64,000 nt of DNA from Geosiphon pyriformis (GCA_016748015.1 JAAOMT010000708.1:1-64000), one strand, 5' to 3'; shown: positions 21,501 to 33,064, counted from the stretch's first letter. Translations and numbers: made by a program. Notes: generated by a model not told the origin, from the sequence alone.

Positions 21501-23583
21501 TTGCTAAGCAGGAATGGTGACTTATTTGCTTCGAACTCAAAAGGGAATATATCTGAAAGGTTAGCATTTTCAGCAATTCTGGCTGGTGGGATTGTGGTGA
21601 GAATATAGGAAGGGTTTTGTTGTTGTGCTGCAGCTCTACCTTCCAAGGGTGCAGTATAGTGAAAATCCTGTTCTTTTGGTATTGTTAAATAACTGAATTG
21701 AGTGTGGTAGTGGTTGGATCTTGGTTGAGTAGAACTTTGGGGAACCAATTGGTTGTTCGAACTGATTCTATTGTTGTTTACTTGGTATCGGTTTTGTGGT
21801 GTGAATTGATTTTGTGTAATCAGTCTTTGAGCAGGTACTTGATAATGTTGTGTGAGTGGTTGTTGGTATTGCTGTTAGATTGGCTGTGGGACGGGTTGAT
21901 AATAGTTATTTTGGTATTGGGGTCTTGGTGGATAATAAGCTGATGGTGGTGGTTGATAATAAGATTGCTGTGGTGGAGGGTAACATTAATTACTCCTATT
22001 TTGTTGGTCTCATTATAGCTTTCTGCAATATCTTTTCCAGTGGCCAAAGATTCTACAGTAATGGCAATTCTGAGGCTGGTTATTAGAAAGTGGTGCAAAG
22101 TTATTTTGATTTCGTCTTTGGGATGGTTGATATCTTTGGGGTTGCTGTTGTTGTTGATTGGTAAAATAGTTTTCAACCTTCTTTGTAAGTTGGTCAATTT
22201 TTTCCTTAGCTGCTGAGCTGGTTTCTCCAATTGCCAAATTTACAAGTTTTGTGCAATTGGCCTCTTCTATGGCCATTTCGTATCTTTTCACATGCTGTAT
22301 AGCAGAATTTAAATCTTCTGGCACATGTGGGCGAACCTTTTTAATTAGTTTATCTTTTAGACCAGCAATAAATTGATCCAAGATTTGAGCATCAGAATAA
22401 TAATTTTTTGTTTCAAGTTGGCAAATTTGTCTGAGAAGTTTGTTGAATTTCCCAATATAAGTCATAATAGATTCGGAGGGTTCTTGTTTGATATTTTGAA
22501 AACAATTGCAAAGGGTGATGGAGGTATTATTGTCAGTAAACTGTTTAAGGAAGGCTGCTTTGAAAGTGTTCCAATCATTGAATGGGGCAGCCAAGTTTTT
22601 AAACCATTCTCCTGCTGTTTCTTTGAGAAAGTAGGGAATTGTTCTTAACATTCTGGCAGCATTCCATCCATTTGCATCTCCAGCTTTAGTAACTTGGTCG
22701 AGCCATTCTTAGGGACTGGTCTCAATATCTTTTCTATTAAATTCAGGGATTTTTGTGATGTCATTTTGTCTTTTTTGTTTTTACTGTCTATTGATTCTTC
22801 TTCAGTTATTTCAGAGTCATTTTCTTTGTTTGCTGCTGTCTCAGAGTGTTCACTTTGATTTTCAGCTAGAAAATCAAGGAGATTAGAACTAGTTTGAAAG
22901 AGTTTTTGTTGTCTAGTGGGACTTCTAAGTGATGTAAAATCTTCTGGTTTTGTAAATCAATTCAAGAGTGAATTAGATGTTTGTGCTTGTGCAAGTGAAG
23001 CTGGAAAAGGTGTGATAGTAAGTGGAAATTTTGAACTGGTTCCTTGTTCAGGTGTTTGTAAATGTTTGGCAGTTGTTTTCGGTAGTGTTGGAGTATTTGG
23101 GATGGTTCTTGAGTATTGCTTCAATTTGTTTTTGCCTTTGTTGCTTGTTTCTGTTTCCAATTCAAAATCCATAGTATATTGAGACTGCACTGGATATGTT
23201 TTTTCACAGTATTTGATAATGTTAAAATTAAGTTCGTAAAAGTAAGTGGCAAGTGTTTCACTGTTAAGGTCTTCAGTTCCCAACTATAAATAGTGTGCTA
23301 AATTATTGTAAAGGTTGCTTCTAACTTCTGAGATATTGTAATTTCCAAAAAGATAATTGTTGATGCGGTTTTTAATGTATTGGTATACTGATTTCTTAAC
23401 AACTTCAATTCCGTCTGGAATGTTGAATCTTTGCTTGCAGTGGGTGTAAATTGACTGGTAATACTCTAGAGTTGTTGTGTCTGGTGTGGTCGCCACTTTG
23501 AAGTTGTTTTTGCTGTGTTGTTTCTGTGGGAGAGCACCAAATATTACCGGAGGTTTTTGGTCTCCTTTTTTAAATGTTGTCAA
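21501..23583 (-). pseudogene. gag of element B
   Basis: The frame begins inside the 5' LTR and crosses the PBS (no ATG; first codons near 23583 are TTG-ACA-ACA). Continuing through single stops, it has an N-terminal region with 'YQSIYTHCKQRFNIPDG', a capsid-like segment 22651-22270 ('FLKETAGEWFKNLAAPFNDW', 'FLKQFTDNN', 'YIGKFNKLLRQICQL'), and an intact zinc knuckle CHYC-X4-H-X4-C near 22050. A Gln/His/Tyr/Pro-rich spacer precedes protease. Gag forms the particle and binds RNA. Stops at about 23283, 22957 and 22013 interrupt it. Confidence 0.8.
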
Positions 23584-24520
23584 TGCTTGTTTGCTGTGAA
23601 TTCACATTTTCTGGATGTGGTTGAACCTCCAGTAACTGAATTTATCTTCAAATTATCTTCTATAATTTGAACTGCTGGGTTTATAAGTGGAATGGCCAAT
23701 TCCATACCAGTTGCTTTATGTAGTTACGTTGTAGTAAATGTCAACTCTTTCCCAGAAATTGCTCGTCTGGAAGCTTACTAAAAATATGTAGTTACTTTGC
23801 TGTAAAAGTCAACTCTTCTACAGGAATTTCGTCTGTAGGCTACCCTAATGATTGTAATAAGAGAAGAAAAGAAAAATAAAAGAAATGTAAAAGAAATAGA
23901 ATTCTGTCAAGGGAAATGTTTTCTATTCAGGTCTGGAGTCACTAACAGTTTATTGAAATTGGTAGCTAATCAATTTCAAAACGTTAGTTGGGTTTTGAGG
24001 ATTTTCCAAGTGTAATAATTAAAGAACTTGGTTTTTCAAATTATTTGATATTTATTTCTTTTTGTGTGTATAGGAATGGTTCTAAGTGTTAAATCTAAAA
24101 TAAGATACATTTTCTCAGAGAGAGAAGCTTTTCTTTTATACAACTTGTCATAACACTATTCTATGAACTTGAACTTTGCTATTTTCTACAATTTTGCTGA
24201 ACTAAAGATACATTTCGGCAAACTACAAGTTATTTCTATGAACTATTAGATATTTTGGTGAACTATCAATTATTTCGGCAAATTTCTACAAATTTCGGCA
24301 AACTTTTGAATATTACATAGTTCGGAGTATTGCATGATTGATTATCGCAATTAGGTTACATTTGTGTTGTGTACAATTTGGTTTATTAATTAAATGATAA
24401 TTTCGGACATTTTTGCTAATGTAATAAGTGATAATTTGAAATGATAATATATGCTAATTAATGATAGGAATTATAAAATAATTTCATGCTAAATAATATC
24501 TCTAATTTTATTTGGTAATA
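23542..24520 (-). repeat. 5' LTR of element B
   Basis: Partner of 14658-15635. Ends TATTACC / GGTAATA, each one C/T transition away from the other LTR's TGTTACC / GGTAACA. It is directly followed on the minus strand by the PBS 'TTTGGTGCTCTCCC' (23528-23541). Confidence 0.92.
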
Positions 24521-25127
24521 CCGTATGGTTCTAATAACTCCACTTTTTTTTGTTTACTTTGGAATGGGATTTGTTCAAATGTTAATGTCGCATTTGGTGT
24601 GGATGCACCTGCCAATAAAATATTGATAGTGCTTCCGGGTGTGTGATGATATAATAGATATGGTGAAGATTCAATTCTTTGTTTCTTCCAGGTTGGTAGT
24701 TGTATCTCTTTAAGTATTACTGCTGGTGTTTGTAACTTTCCTTTGCCTTTATCTGTATAGGTAATAGGAAATTGTTGTTGAGTGTATTTTTCAATAGTTT
24801 GGTTGATTTCTCTTATTATTGGTGCGAAACTGTAGTTCCTTGGTAAGTTGGTGTGTTGAAATAATTCTGTGTAAAAGTTTTCTCTTGCTGCTTTAATGTT
24901 AACTGTTTCTTCTAAGCATTCAGTAATTTTGTCATTGACATAGAAGTTGAAGGCTGATTCAGCTGGGTAATGATTACTGTTTAATCTTAATTGTTGGCTG
25001 TATTGTTGAAACAAGAATTTCACAAACCCTAAATGGTTTGTTCCTATATTTTCTAATTCTGCCACTTTTGGTTTGTTCTTGTTGGTGCTAGTTCTCTGTA
25101 AGATTATACTTCACAGGAAGCACCAAA
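24521..25127 (-). pseudogene. gag N-terminus and primer binding site of element A
   Basis: Starting right after the 5' LTR, the minus strand reads TTTGGTGCTTCCTGTGAAG (PBS candidate, 25109-25127; TGGTGCT is shared with B and D). The gag N-terminus follows ('AELENIGTNHLGFVKFLFQQ') and is open to 24508. The first codon of the conserved block is GTG. In the same frame there is a TGA shortly after the LTR and no ATG between them, exactly as in D. The frame stops where element B inserted (CCGT, 24521-24524). Confidence 0.8.
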
Positions 25128-26052
25128 TGTTACAGGTGATTCTTTGGATGTCAAGTGAATAACCAACCCATAACTTGGTCTTCAAGGCAATTGGTAATGA
25201 TAATAATCTGAAGGTATTTTATCTGAAGGTTTTCCAATTGAGTTCTTTGTATAATAGACAGAGATTCAATGACAACAGTTTATCAGTAGTTTTCTGAAAC
25301 TGTAGTTTCGTCAATTGTTTGCTCAGCTTGATGGTTGATAATTCTTCTGGTATGATATCCTCCATAAGTGTATACCAATGCTGTTTCTTAATGTCAGTTC
25401 TTCTATAAGTCCTCCAAGAGTAAGTATTGTTTAAACAAGTTTATTCCTTTATAAGTCTTCCAAGAGTAAGTATTTTTAAGTAAGTTTTATTCCTTCATAA
25501 GTCCTCCAAGAGTAAATCCTTTAATCAAGTTAGTAGACAACAAAGAAAATAAAGAAAGATAAAAGAGAAAATAAGAAATAAGCCAATGTAATTTGTAAGT
25601 TAGTATTCCGTCAATAGCCATGATCAAGAGCTATTGTTCTAGTATAATTAAGTATCAGTTACTATCAACATGAAGCATTAATAGTGAAGAATGAATTTAA
25701 TATAGTGAATAATTATTTATTTGAGGATTGTAATAGCTAAGCTAAATATTCTTGGTATCAATTCTGTCTTTTCTGCTTTTAAAACTACTGCTATATATAC
25801 ATATTTGAGATTCCTCAATTTCTCAATTCCTTGTGACAGAAATCCTGGAATTCTTAGAATTCTGCAATTCCTAATAAGAGGAATCCTGGAATTCTGGAAT
25901 CCTGCGATTTCTTGTCGGAGAATCCTAAAATTCCTAGAATTCTGCAATTCCTTTAAGAGAAATCTTGGAATTCCACATTTACTATGTCTACATCTGATTG
26001 GTTAATATCTACTGACTAACAATACTATATCTCCTATATTCTATGAATAACA
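25128..26052 (-). repeat. 5' LTR of element A
   Basis: Termini TGTTAC (25128) and AATAACA (to 26052). It aligns with 5927-6836, including the 'tcctccaagagtaa' repeats (25420-25515), the GGAATTCC-type palindromic array (25835-25975) and the TATA-like box near 25790-25800 on the minus strand. Most differences between the two LTRs are C/T or G/A. Confidence 0.88.
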
Positions 26053-26230
26053 ACAGTTACCAAAGACTGTTTTTTATTATTACTAGTTAAAAAAAAAGCT
26101 TTTAAGATATTTTGCTTAATTGTTTCTATAACAAAAAGAACTTTTCTGGTTAAAAATTTATAAGATACCAAAAAAAAATATTAGTTGTAGCTTTTTTACT
26201 CTTTGTTCTATTTATAAAAAGTTTTTATTA
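26053..26230 (-). pseudogene. decayed LINE ORF1 N-terminal fragment
   Basis: Aligns by eye with 2516-2680: 'ttaccaaagac', the 'ttattactagttaaaaaaaa' stretch, and 'tagcttttttactctttg' at the end. It forms the outer flank of element A's 5' LTR, while the other flank is LINE ORF2, so the two flanks are not one broken sequence. No open frame remains. Confidence 0.6.
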
Positions 26231-26296
26231 TTATTTTTATTGTTATTTACTTATTAATAAAATTATTAATTATTATTTTATTAATACTATTATTGT

Positions 26297-27098
26297 TGTT
26301 ATAAGTGATTATTTGGAGTATTAAAACAAATAACAAACTCATAACTTGGTATTCAATAGCTGATAATGTTGGTAATATTTAAAGGTTTTAGTTGAGTTCT
26401 TTGTATAATGAACAAAGATTCAATTGTTAATTTTTTTTGTTAATTTTTTTCTTTAACATAGTGACTGGTTTAATCTAATAGCCATGCCTTTCTGATAAGT
26501 TATTCTTAAATTTCTACTTTTATTTTTGGGTTTTTTACCAGACTATTCTTAATATCAAATACTTAGTACTTAATTCCTTTAATCAATTTTTAAACAACAA
26601 AAAAATAAAACAAAAGAAAAATAAAAAAAAGAAAAGAAAAAGAAAAAAGAAAATAAGAAATTAGTATTCCATCAATAGTTATAATCAAAAGTTATTGGTC
26701 CAGTGTAATTAAGTGTTAAATTTTATTAACATAAAGTATTGATAGTGAATAAGTGATTAATATTCTTAATTAAGCAATAATAACATAAATTAGATAATAA
26801 TTAGATATTTATTTAATATTAATGTGTTTTCACTTTAAGTTATAGAAAATTATCTTTTAAAAAAAAAGTATTGGAATTCTGAACTCTATCAAATTTTGAA
26901 TACTTTTTGCTTTTAATATTCTTATTATATATACATAATTTGTGTTATATGAGATTCTTAAAGAATTTTACAATTCCTTAAAAAAATTCTAAAATTCTAT
27001 AATTTCTTAAGAGAATTCTGGAATTTTCTATTTTACTATGTCTATTTTTAATTGGTTATTTTATCTATTATTATAATTCTTACTTTTTATGAATAATA
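26297..27098 (-). repeat. decayed family I LTR (ghost)
   Basis: Starts TGTTATAAGTGATTATT, corresponding to TGTTACAAGTGATTATT at the end of D's LTR in reverse. It keeps 'aacaaactcataacttggt', the T- and A-rich tracts, a GAATTC-type array at 26950-27010 and the terminal 'tatgaataata' (GAGTAACA in intact copies). About 800 bp, nearly every CpG and many C lost. Confidence 0.75.
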
Positions 27099-27129
27099 TT
27101 GTTATTTGCTTAAAATATTTATTATTTTG

Positions 27130-27568
27130 TTATATTAATAATCTATGCTAATAATATTTGATACTTAAAATTATTAGAACAATAATTTTTAATTATAACT
27201 ATTAACAAAATATTAATTTTTTATTTTTTTTATTTTTATTTTATTTTATTTGTTGTATTTACTAATTAATTAAAAAAATTAAATGCTAAGTTTTTAACAT
27301 TAAAAATAATTTGGTAAAAAACTTATGAAACAAGAGTAAAACTTAAAAAATAGCTTGCCTAAAAAACATAATTATTAAATTAAACTGGTTATTATGTTAA
27401 AAAAAAATTCACAAAAAACAATATCAATTAAATTTTTGTCTACTATACAAAAAATTCAATTCAAATTTTTAAATTACAAAAATTTTTAAAGATTAGCATT
27501 ATAATTACCAATTTAATACCAAGTTATAAGTTTATTATTTATTTTAACCACTTAAATAACTATTTATA
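27130..27568 (+). repeat. decayed partial family I LTR (ghost), opposite orientation
   Basis: Matches the second half of D's 5' LTR in order: the 'actattaacaaaatatt' block, T-rich tract, 'ttgttgtatttactaatt', 'taaaaaacttatgaaac', 'ggttattatgtt', and the end 'ataccaagttataagtttattatttatt' with 'aactatttataa' near 27568. Confidence 0.6.
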
Positions 27569-28150
27569 ATATTGATTATTATGTTAAAAAAATTAAATAT
27601 TAACTATTATTAACTATTATTATTGAATTTTTGTCTATTATAAAAGAAATTTAATTAACTAAAACTTTTAGATACCAAAATTTTCAAAATTAATTAATAA
27701 ATTTAAAATATTAATTTATAAATTAATATACTATTTAATCATTAGTAATATTGCTTATTTTATTGTTTTAAAACACAAATTTTTTTAAAAACTTATTAAA
27801 TTTAACTATTTTTATATTTAACTATTAATAAAAAATTTTAATACTAATGCTTTAATATTAAATTTTTTTTATTTATATTATTAAAATTATATTTAAAAAT
27901 ATATTTTTTATATTAAAATAAATTTTTTTTCTATTTTTTTTTAGTCTATTATGTTTAGTTTTACAAATAAAAATGTATTAATAAAATAGCTTAAGAAAAT
28001 ATTAAATAAAAAAAAAGTATTAAAATATTTTTTTGGTTTTTTTTTAAATAAAAAACTATTTTTATAATATTTATAATTAAATTTTATTTTAAAATTTATT
28101 ATTATTATTATTCATATAAATATGTAGAAAGCGTAAGCCACGTTTACTAC
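27569..28150. other. AT-rich tract, no gene seen
   Basis: Runs of A and T with no frame. Probably more eroded repeat DNA next to the gene island; I cannot place it against any element. Confidence 0.5.
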
Positions 28151-28202
28151 ATGTTGAACTACACTCTTCAAAGCTATAAAGTAATAATAATAATAAATAT
28201 TT

Positions 28203-29827
28203 ATGTCAAAATCTCAGCCTCAGTCAGCCACGCCGCCACAAATTCCACAGGTGTTGCCAGAGACAAGTCTATCGATTCATTCGAACACTAGTAAGATGCT
28301 CGTAGTCGAGAACGCGTTCGTTAGTCTTTTTTATTCTTTAATTCAATTTGGTCCTTATTTCCTTAAATTTTCGAAACCAGCACGTTTAAGCTTACAAAAG
28401 CCCAGAATGTTGGACCAAGCTTTGAAAAACCTACTTCGTTTCGAGGATCCCACCACAGTTGAGGAGTTGTTCCTTGATAACAAAAAGATTCAATCTATCT
28501 CAAACATAAGTCATCTGCCTAAAGACGAAAAAGATTTTACTCCCCTCAGCGAACTAATAAACCTGAGTTCTTTATCTGTGTGTAACGTTAACCTACACTC
28601 CCTTGAGGGCTTTCCAGTATTGCCTAAACTCAAGAAGGTAGGTTGGTAGATGGCATCTGCTGCGGCCGCAAATTTGAACTAACAACCACATACACTAAAT
28701 CAAGCTTTCTCTGAGTGATAATAAAATTGTGGGAGGGTTGAGAGCACTAGCTAGCGCAAAATTGCACAGTCTCAAATATCTTGATTTAAGTAACAATAAA
28801 ATAAGTGACATCTCAGCACTTGAGGCATTGGTAAGCAGAGGTTTAAATTTTGTCCGGCTTTGTCTTGAAATAAAAATTTATATTTTAATACATGATTCTT
28901 GTCTATACATTAAGCGAGATTTGGCCAATTTGAAATATTTGAATCTTGAAGAATGCCCTGTCCAAAAATTATCTGGCTATCGAGACACAATATTCCAAGC
29001 GATACCTCAATTGGATTCTTTGGATGGGCAAAATCGGTTAGAGTTATATTTTAAAAAAAAGTAAAAGTAAATTTAAATTCAAAGGATTTCTTATTTATTG
29101 TTCGGTTGCCATAAATGGGAGCAGCGCCGGGCAAGATGTTGACTCTGAAGAGGAGAGTGATTTTGAGGAGGATGATGACGAAGAGGATGATGAAGAGAGC
29201 GAAAATAGACGTTCAAACGGGCAAGGAGGTAAATATTATTGGTCAAACTTATTATCAGATATATGCTAAACATTATTTAAAATATAAGTAGATGATTCAG
29301 AGAATGAGGACCTAGAAGTAGAAGCCTCTGGCGGAGATGAAATAGTTGAAAGTGGCTCTGAAAGTGACGAAGAATCAAATGATGAGCAGATCGAGGTAAA
29401 ATTAATGAAAATAATTTTCATGAGAGTTTTCTCAACTATTCTAGCTTGTATTCTATAGTCAAGTATACTTCAAGCTCAGCATATTTCAGCCGAAGTCGTT
29501 GATTCAGACGAGGTGAGAAATTAAGTTTAATATTATTCATCCTTATAGAGATAATGGCTTATTTTATTTTTTCATGAACATAATCTCAAAAGGAACAAGG
29601 GTCAGCTAGTGATGAGGTAGAAGAATTGGTGCGTTGTAAAGATGTCTTGCTGGTATAATGAAATATTCCAAATAAAACACTAACCAAATATTCATGAAAT
29701 CATTGCTATCGTGTAGGAAGTCACCGATTCCGAAGGGGCCCCATCTAATCAGAAAAAAGTTTCATTATCTTCGCGAGATAAAGGAAAAGGGGTTGCTCTC
29801 CCCGAAGAGGTTGAATCTAACAATGGA

Positions 29828-29871
<44 letters not shown>

Positions 29872-30404
29872 CGAAGATGAAGAGGAAGCGTCACTAGCCT
29901 TGTTAATGGGACAAGTACATATTGTTCATTCACATAATATTTTTAAACTTGCAGAAATCATTTAAGATAACATGCGCTCGAATAAAGCTAATGAATAAAT
30001 TCAACCCAAAGGAACTTCCGGCTGAAGATAGTGCAGAAGATTACGACCCTGAGCAGTATGAAGAGGAGGAAGAAAGTGATATAGAAGAAGAATTTGGCTC
30101 CGATGAAGACGAAGCAGGGCCATCGACCAGTGCTGCTGCTTCCTCGTCCGTTATGACTTCAAAACGAAAGGAATTTATTGAAGACGAAGAAGAAAGTGAT
30201 ATAGAAGATACAAAGGCAAATATTAAAGTTGTGTCTCTAGCTGCTTAAAAAATAAAAATAACGCCCATGATTTATATAATTTCTTGATTCTTATAGGAAC
30301 CACACTTTATTTCTCCAGACAGCAACGGGTCAACTAGCCCAAAGAAACGAGCATTACAAGAAGGCGATGGAGAAATAATAGATAGCAAGAAAAGACGAGT
30401 ATAA
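28203..30404 (+). CDS. ANP32-like acidic leucine-rich nuclear protein (multi-exon)
   Basis: Leucine-rich repeats followed by a long acidic tail and a basic end, the plan of ANP32-type nuclear proteins (histone chaperones and PP2A inhibitors in animals). Proposed exons: 28203-28637, 28705-28830, 28915 to about 29034, about 29084-29228, 29289-29395, 29459-29512, 29593-29628, 29717-29914, 29955 to about 30227, 30297-30404. LRR segments: 'TTVEELFLDNKKIQSI', 'LSSLSVCNVNLHSLEGFPVL', 'LKYLDLSNNKISDISALEAL', 'LKYLNLEECPVQKLSGY'. The tail is Glu/Asp/Ser-rich with a poly-Asp run from a (GAT)n repeat (about 29827-29871). The end 'SPKKRALQEGDG' to 'SKKRRV' is a likely nuclear localisation signal. Uncertain points: an optional 90-nt intron at 28291-28380 (GTAAGA...CCAG, in frame either way), the junction near 29034-29084, and the last donor (GTTGTG at 30228 or a GC donor at 30210). 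GC and CpG content are higher than in the flanking repeats. Confidence 0.8.
29827..29871 (+). repeat. (GAT)n coding microsatellite
   Basis: About 15 GAT units that encode the poly-Asp run of the ANP32-like protein. Length is likely variable between strains. Confidence 0.85.
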
Positions 30405-31498
30405 AGCGGACTCATTTAAGTGATCACATTTCCGTTATATTCTTACAGTATTTTAACACTTTACCACATTTTGCATTCACAGCTTATTCTTTAACATTAT
30501 ACAAACTTCTCCTTTGTAGTGATTGAAATCTGCATTCTTGATTCCATTGAGATTTATTTCCAATTTGCGTCTCATCTGTTGAATTGTGTCAGCAATAAAG
30601 TCATGGGCCAAGCGATGTTTGACGAAGATAAGTATTACAAACAGTCAATAGTAATGGCAATGGGTATCTGGTATAGGAACTAGTGGCTGGTCTCATTTCA
30701 CCTCGAGTAGACAAGCCTCATCCAGAAGGTATCAGACTATGTCAAACCTTTTACACATTGAAAAGATTTGCCTGCAGTTTGTTATGCCCGGTCTGATGCT
30801 CGCATGAGGACTGAAAGTTTTGGTTCCGAGTAATATGAGTTGCCTGTTACGAACTCGCGGCTCCCATTTTGTTAGCAATTAATTAATATGTACAGATTAA
30901 GAGCCTACTCTAGTTAAAGTATAATAAGCCACAGTGCACTATATAGTATCTTAATGGTTATCAGGTTTTTTTTTCAACTAGTAATTAAAATTCAGATATT
31001 TATCTCAGACTAGGTTTATTAGCAAGTCTCGGTTTACCCCCACTTGTACAGTTTGTCATATTTTAAGTTCTCAGATGAACTCCACCCTACAAAGGACTTA
31101 ACATTTTATTTTATACTGTTATACCCGTCGGGTAAGCTAATTAAAATTTTCGTCCATGTCCAAAACAAAAAAAATGATGAAATGAACTACATTCCTTTGG
31201 CTGTCTGATTCCAATGAGTGAAAACTGTTTCAATCGCTAGAACCTTAATTATCTGAAAATCCCTTCAAAGAATTATTTTAAACTTTTTTCCAAAGAACTT
31301 CGTTAACATTTGTGAATTTATTGTAAACAGTGCGGTTATGCAGTATCATTGGACTCTTACTTATTTATTGTGATAGTTCAACACCTTGGACAATTTTGGG
31401 TCTTTTATCTGAAAGAAGGAGTCCAAGTTGAGGTTTCCATATTCCAGCTAATAATCAACAAATCTCGCGTTCAAAAGGTTCAAAAGCTAAAAACCTAA
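30405..31498. other. intergenic region between the ANP32-like gene and rheb
   Basis: No convincing coding frame. Holds the 3' flank of the ANP32-like gene and the promoter of rheb. One small perfect hairpin, TACCC-GTC-GGGTA, lies at 31122-31134. No TATA box or tRNA recognised. Confidence 0.5.
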
Positions 31499-32381
31499 AT
31501 GGCGAATACTGGTCCAAAGCCGCGTACCATAGCCGTCCTCGGTGCACGTGCCGTAGGTAAGACTAATGTACAATTTTGAAATGATTTAATTTATTGTTCA
31601 TGGTTGGTGTATATAAAATAGGAAAATCGTCTTTGACGATTCAATTTGTGGAGAATCATTTTGTGGACTCGTATTATCCTACTATCGAAAATACCTTTAA
31701 TAAAGTCATTCGATTTCGGGGGCAAGAATTTGCTGCTGAAATTATTGATACTGCCGGACAGGCAAGCAGTCTGAACAATTAAGTCTCCCACCTAAAAATT
31801 CTCTAAATATCATTTTAAATTTCCTTCTCTCTTATCAGGATGAACACTCGATTTTGAACTCAACACATGCAGTTGGCATTCACGGCTATGTGCTTGTATA
31901 TTCTATTACATCTCGACAGAGTTTTGAAATGATGAAAATTATCAGGGATAAAATCTTGAATTATGCAGGCACTGAATGGGTTCCTATGGTGCTTGTCGGC
32001 AATAAGACTGATTTGCATATGCAAAGGTATTTTCAGTGTACTGGTTGAAACTCCAATGTAGATTATTCTTTAAATTATTAAGAAATTTAATATAAACAAA
32101 TTTTTATTTCTCTGAAACTAGACAACTAACAGCGGAAGAAGGCAAAGAGTTAGCAACTCAGTGGAATTGTGCATGGACAGAAGCATCCGCTAAGCACAAT
32201 GAAAATATTAGTAAGCAAATTTCGTGAACAATAAATATACGACTCTTTTTGATCATTAGGATTCAAATTGAAAAATTTTCATAACTTTCACATAGCACGA
32301 ATATTTGAATTGATGATCACTGAAATCGAAAAAACCTTAAACCCTCACAGTGAAGATTCAGGAGGTTGTATTTTATTGTGA
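31499..32381 (+). CDS. rhb1: Rheb-type small GTPase
   Basis: Ras-family GTPase of the Rheb branch, which activates TORC1 on endomembranes in response to nutrients. Five exons: 31499-31556, 31622-31761, 31839-32026, 32122-32210, 32296-32381, giving 186 residues, the normal Rheb length. G1 is 'GARAVGKSS', with the Arg at the Ras Gly12 position that marks Rheb. The switch I segment is 'YPTIENTF'. G3 is 'DTAGQDEHSI', formed across intron 2. G4 is 'NKTDL' and G5 is 'EASAK'. The C-terminus is a CaaX box, CILL; a final Leu predicts geranylgeranylation, whereas the Rheb proteins I know end in farnesylated boxes such as CSVM. Intron 2 (31762-31838) has a GC donor (CAG|GCAAGC) and a normal AG acceptor; using it restores the invariant G3 sequence. 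All exon joins keep the frame. Confidence 0.92.
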
Positions 32382-33064
32382 ATGGGCCCAGTAGAGGTGC
32401 TTTTCCAATTAATTTTTCGTGCCAAATCAGGTTTGCGTTAGAGTTCTCAGGAGTTTTCTCACTTATTTTTGCCTTCAAATTGAGCCGTGGACTCGATCTT
32501 AAGGACAAAAATTTGGTTAAAGACATCTCCAAGGGTTGCTATTTCGCCGTACGATCTAGATTTTTGTAGCGTAATGCTGACCAGAAGGTACGAACGTTCT
32601 CTTGGGGTTCTTAGTATCCATATCCACTAGAAAGATTACTTTAAATAGGTCAGATATAAATAGCATTTAAATGGATAATTTTATTCTTAACAATAAAGAT
32701 ACTAGACGTCATTGTAATCTAATTTGACTAATGGCTTCTAATTTAGCAAATAATGATTAATATTTTCTTTGTTAGTTTTAATCATATGCAATACTTGGAT
32801 TCTGCTATCAAAATTTTTAAATAACATGTAAAAGTTCTTGGCGCTCCTTTCAAAGTAGATCATCTTTTTGTCATTACCTTTTTGAAATTATATTCAATCA
32901 ATTCCATCAAAGGCCTAGGTCGATTGTCAGGACATGGGACCGACTAGTCGTTTTGCCATCACATATTTATAATCACAAAAAACAATTATAGAACAGGGCG
33001 ATCATATTATTCATTCTTGCCTTCCTACTACTTCGACATAGGGTAACCGCGTTTTAAAGCTAAA
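32382..33064. other. intergenic region between rheb and the Pin1 gene
   Basis: No supported gene. Short frames (for example 32366-32569) run into the last rheb exon and have no family features. Contains the rheb 3' UTR and the Pin1 promoter. Confidence 0.5.

Larger units (their letters stand above)
14658..24520 (-). mobile_element. Gypsy-type LTR retrotransposon B (family II), nested in A
   Basis: A 9,863-bp element on the minus strand with LTRs of 978 and 979 bp (14658-15635 and 23542-24520) and a CCGT duplication on both sides. Internal order from the 5' side: PBS, gag with zinc knuckle, protease, Cys-rich module, dUTPase, linker, RT, RNase H, integrase with GPY/F tail, 3' ORF, PPT. Protein sequences differ clearly from A/C/D while sharing the same unusual order, so this is a second family of one lineage. 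It inserted into A after A was in place. Stops and lost catalytic residues (protease Gly, RT Asp, integrase Asp) show it is inactive. Confidence 0.9.
5927..26052 (-). mobile_element. Gypsy-type LTR retrotransposon A (family I), split by element B
   Basis: A full-length but decayed element on the minus strand: 5' LTR 25128-26052, PBS, gag N-terminus (to 24525), then a 9.9-kb insertion (element B). It continues with gag C-terminus, protease, Cys-rich module, dUTPase, RT, RNase H, integrase, a small 3' ORF, PPT and 3' LTR 5927-6836. The order RT-RNase H-integrase is that of Ty3/Gypsy elements. Without B it is about 10.26 kb, close to the 10.0 kb of element D. Many in-frame stops are of the TGG to TAG/TGA and CAR/CGA to TAR/TGA kind. 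The flanks (CCAT left, ACAG right) do not form a target duplication. Confidence 0.88.
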
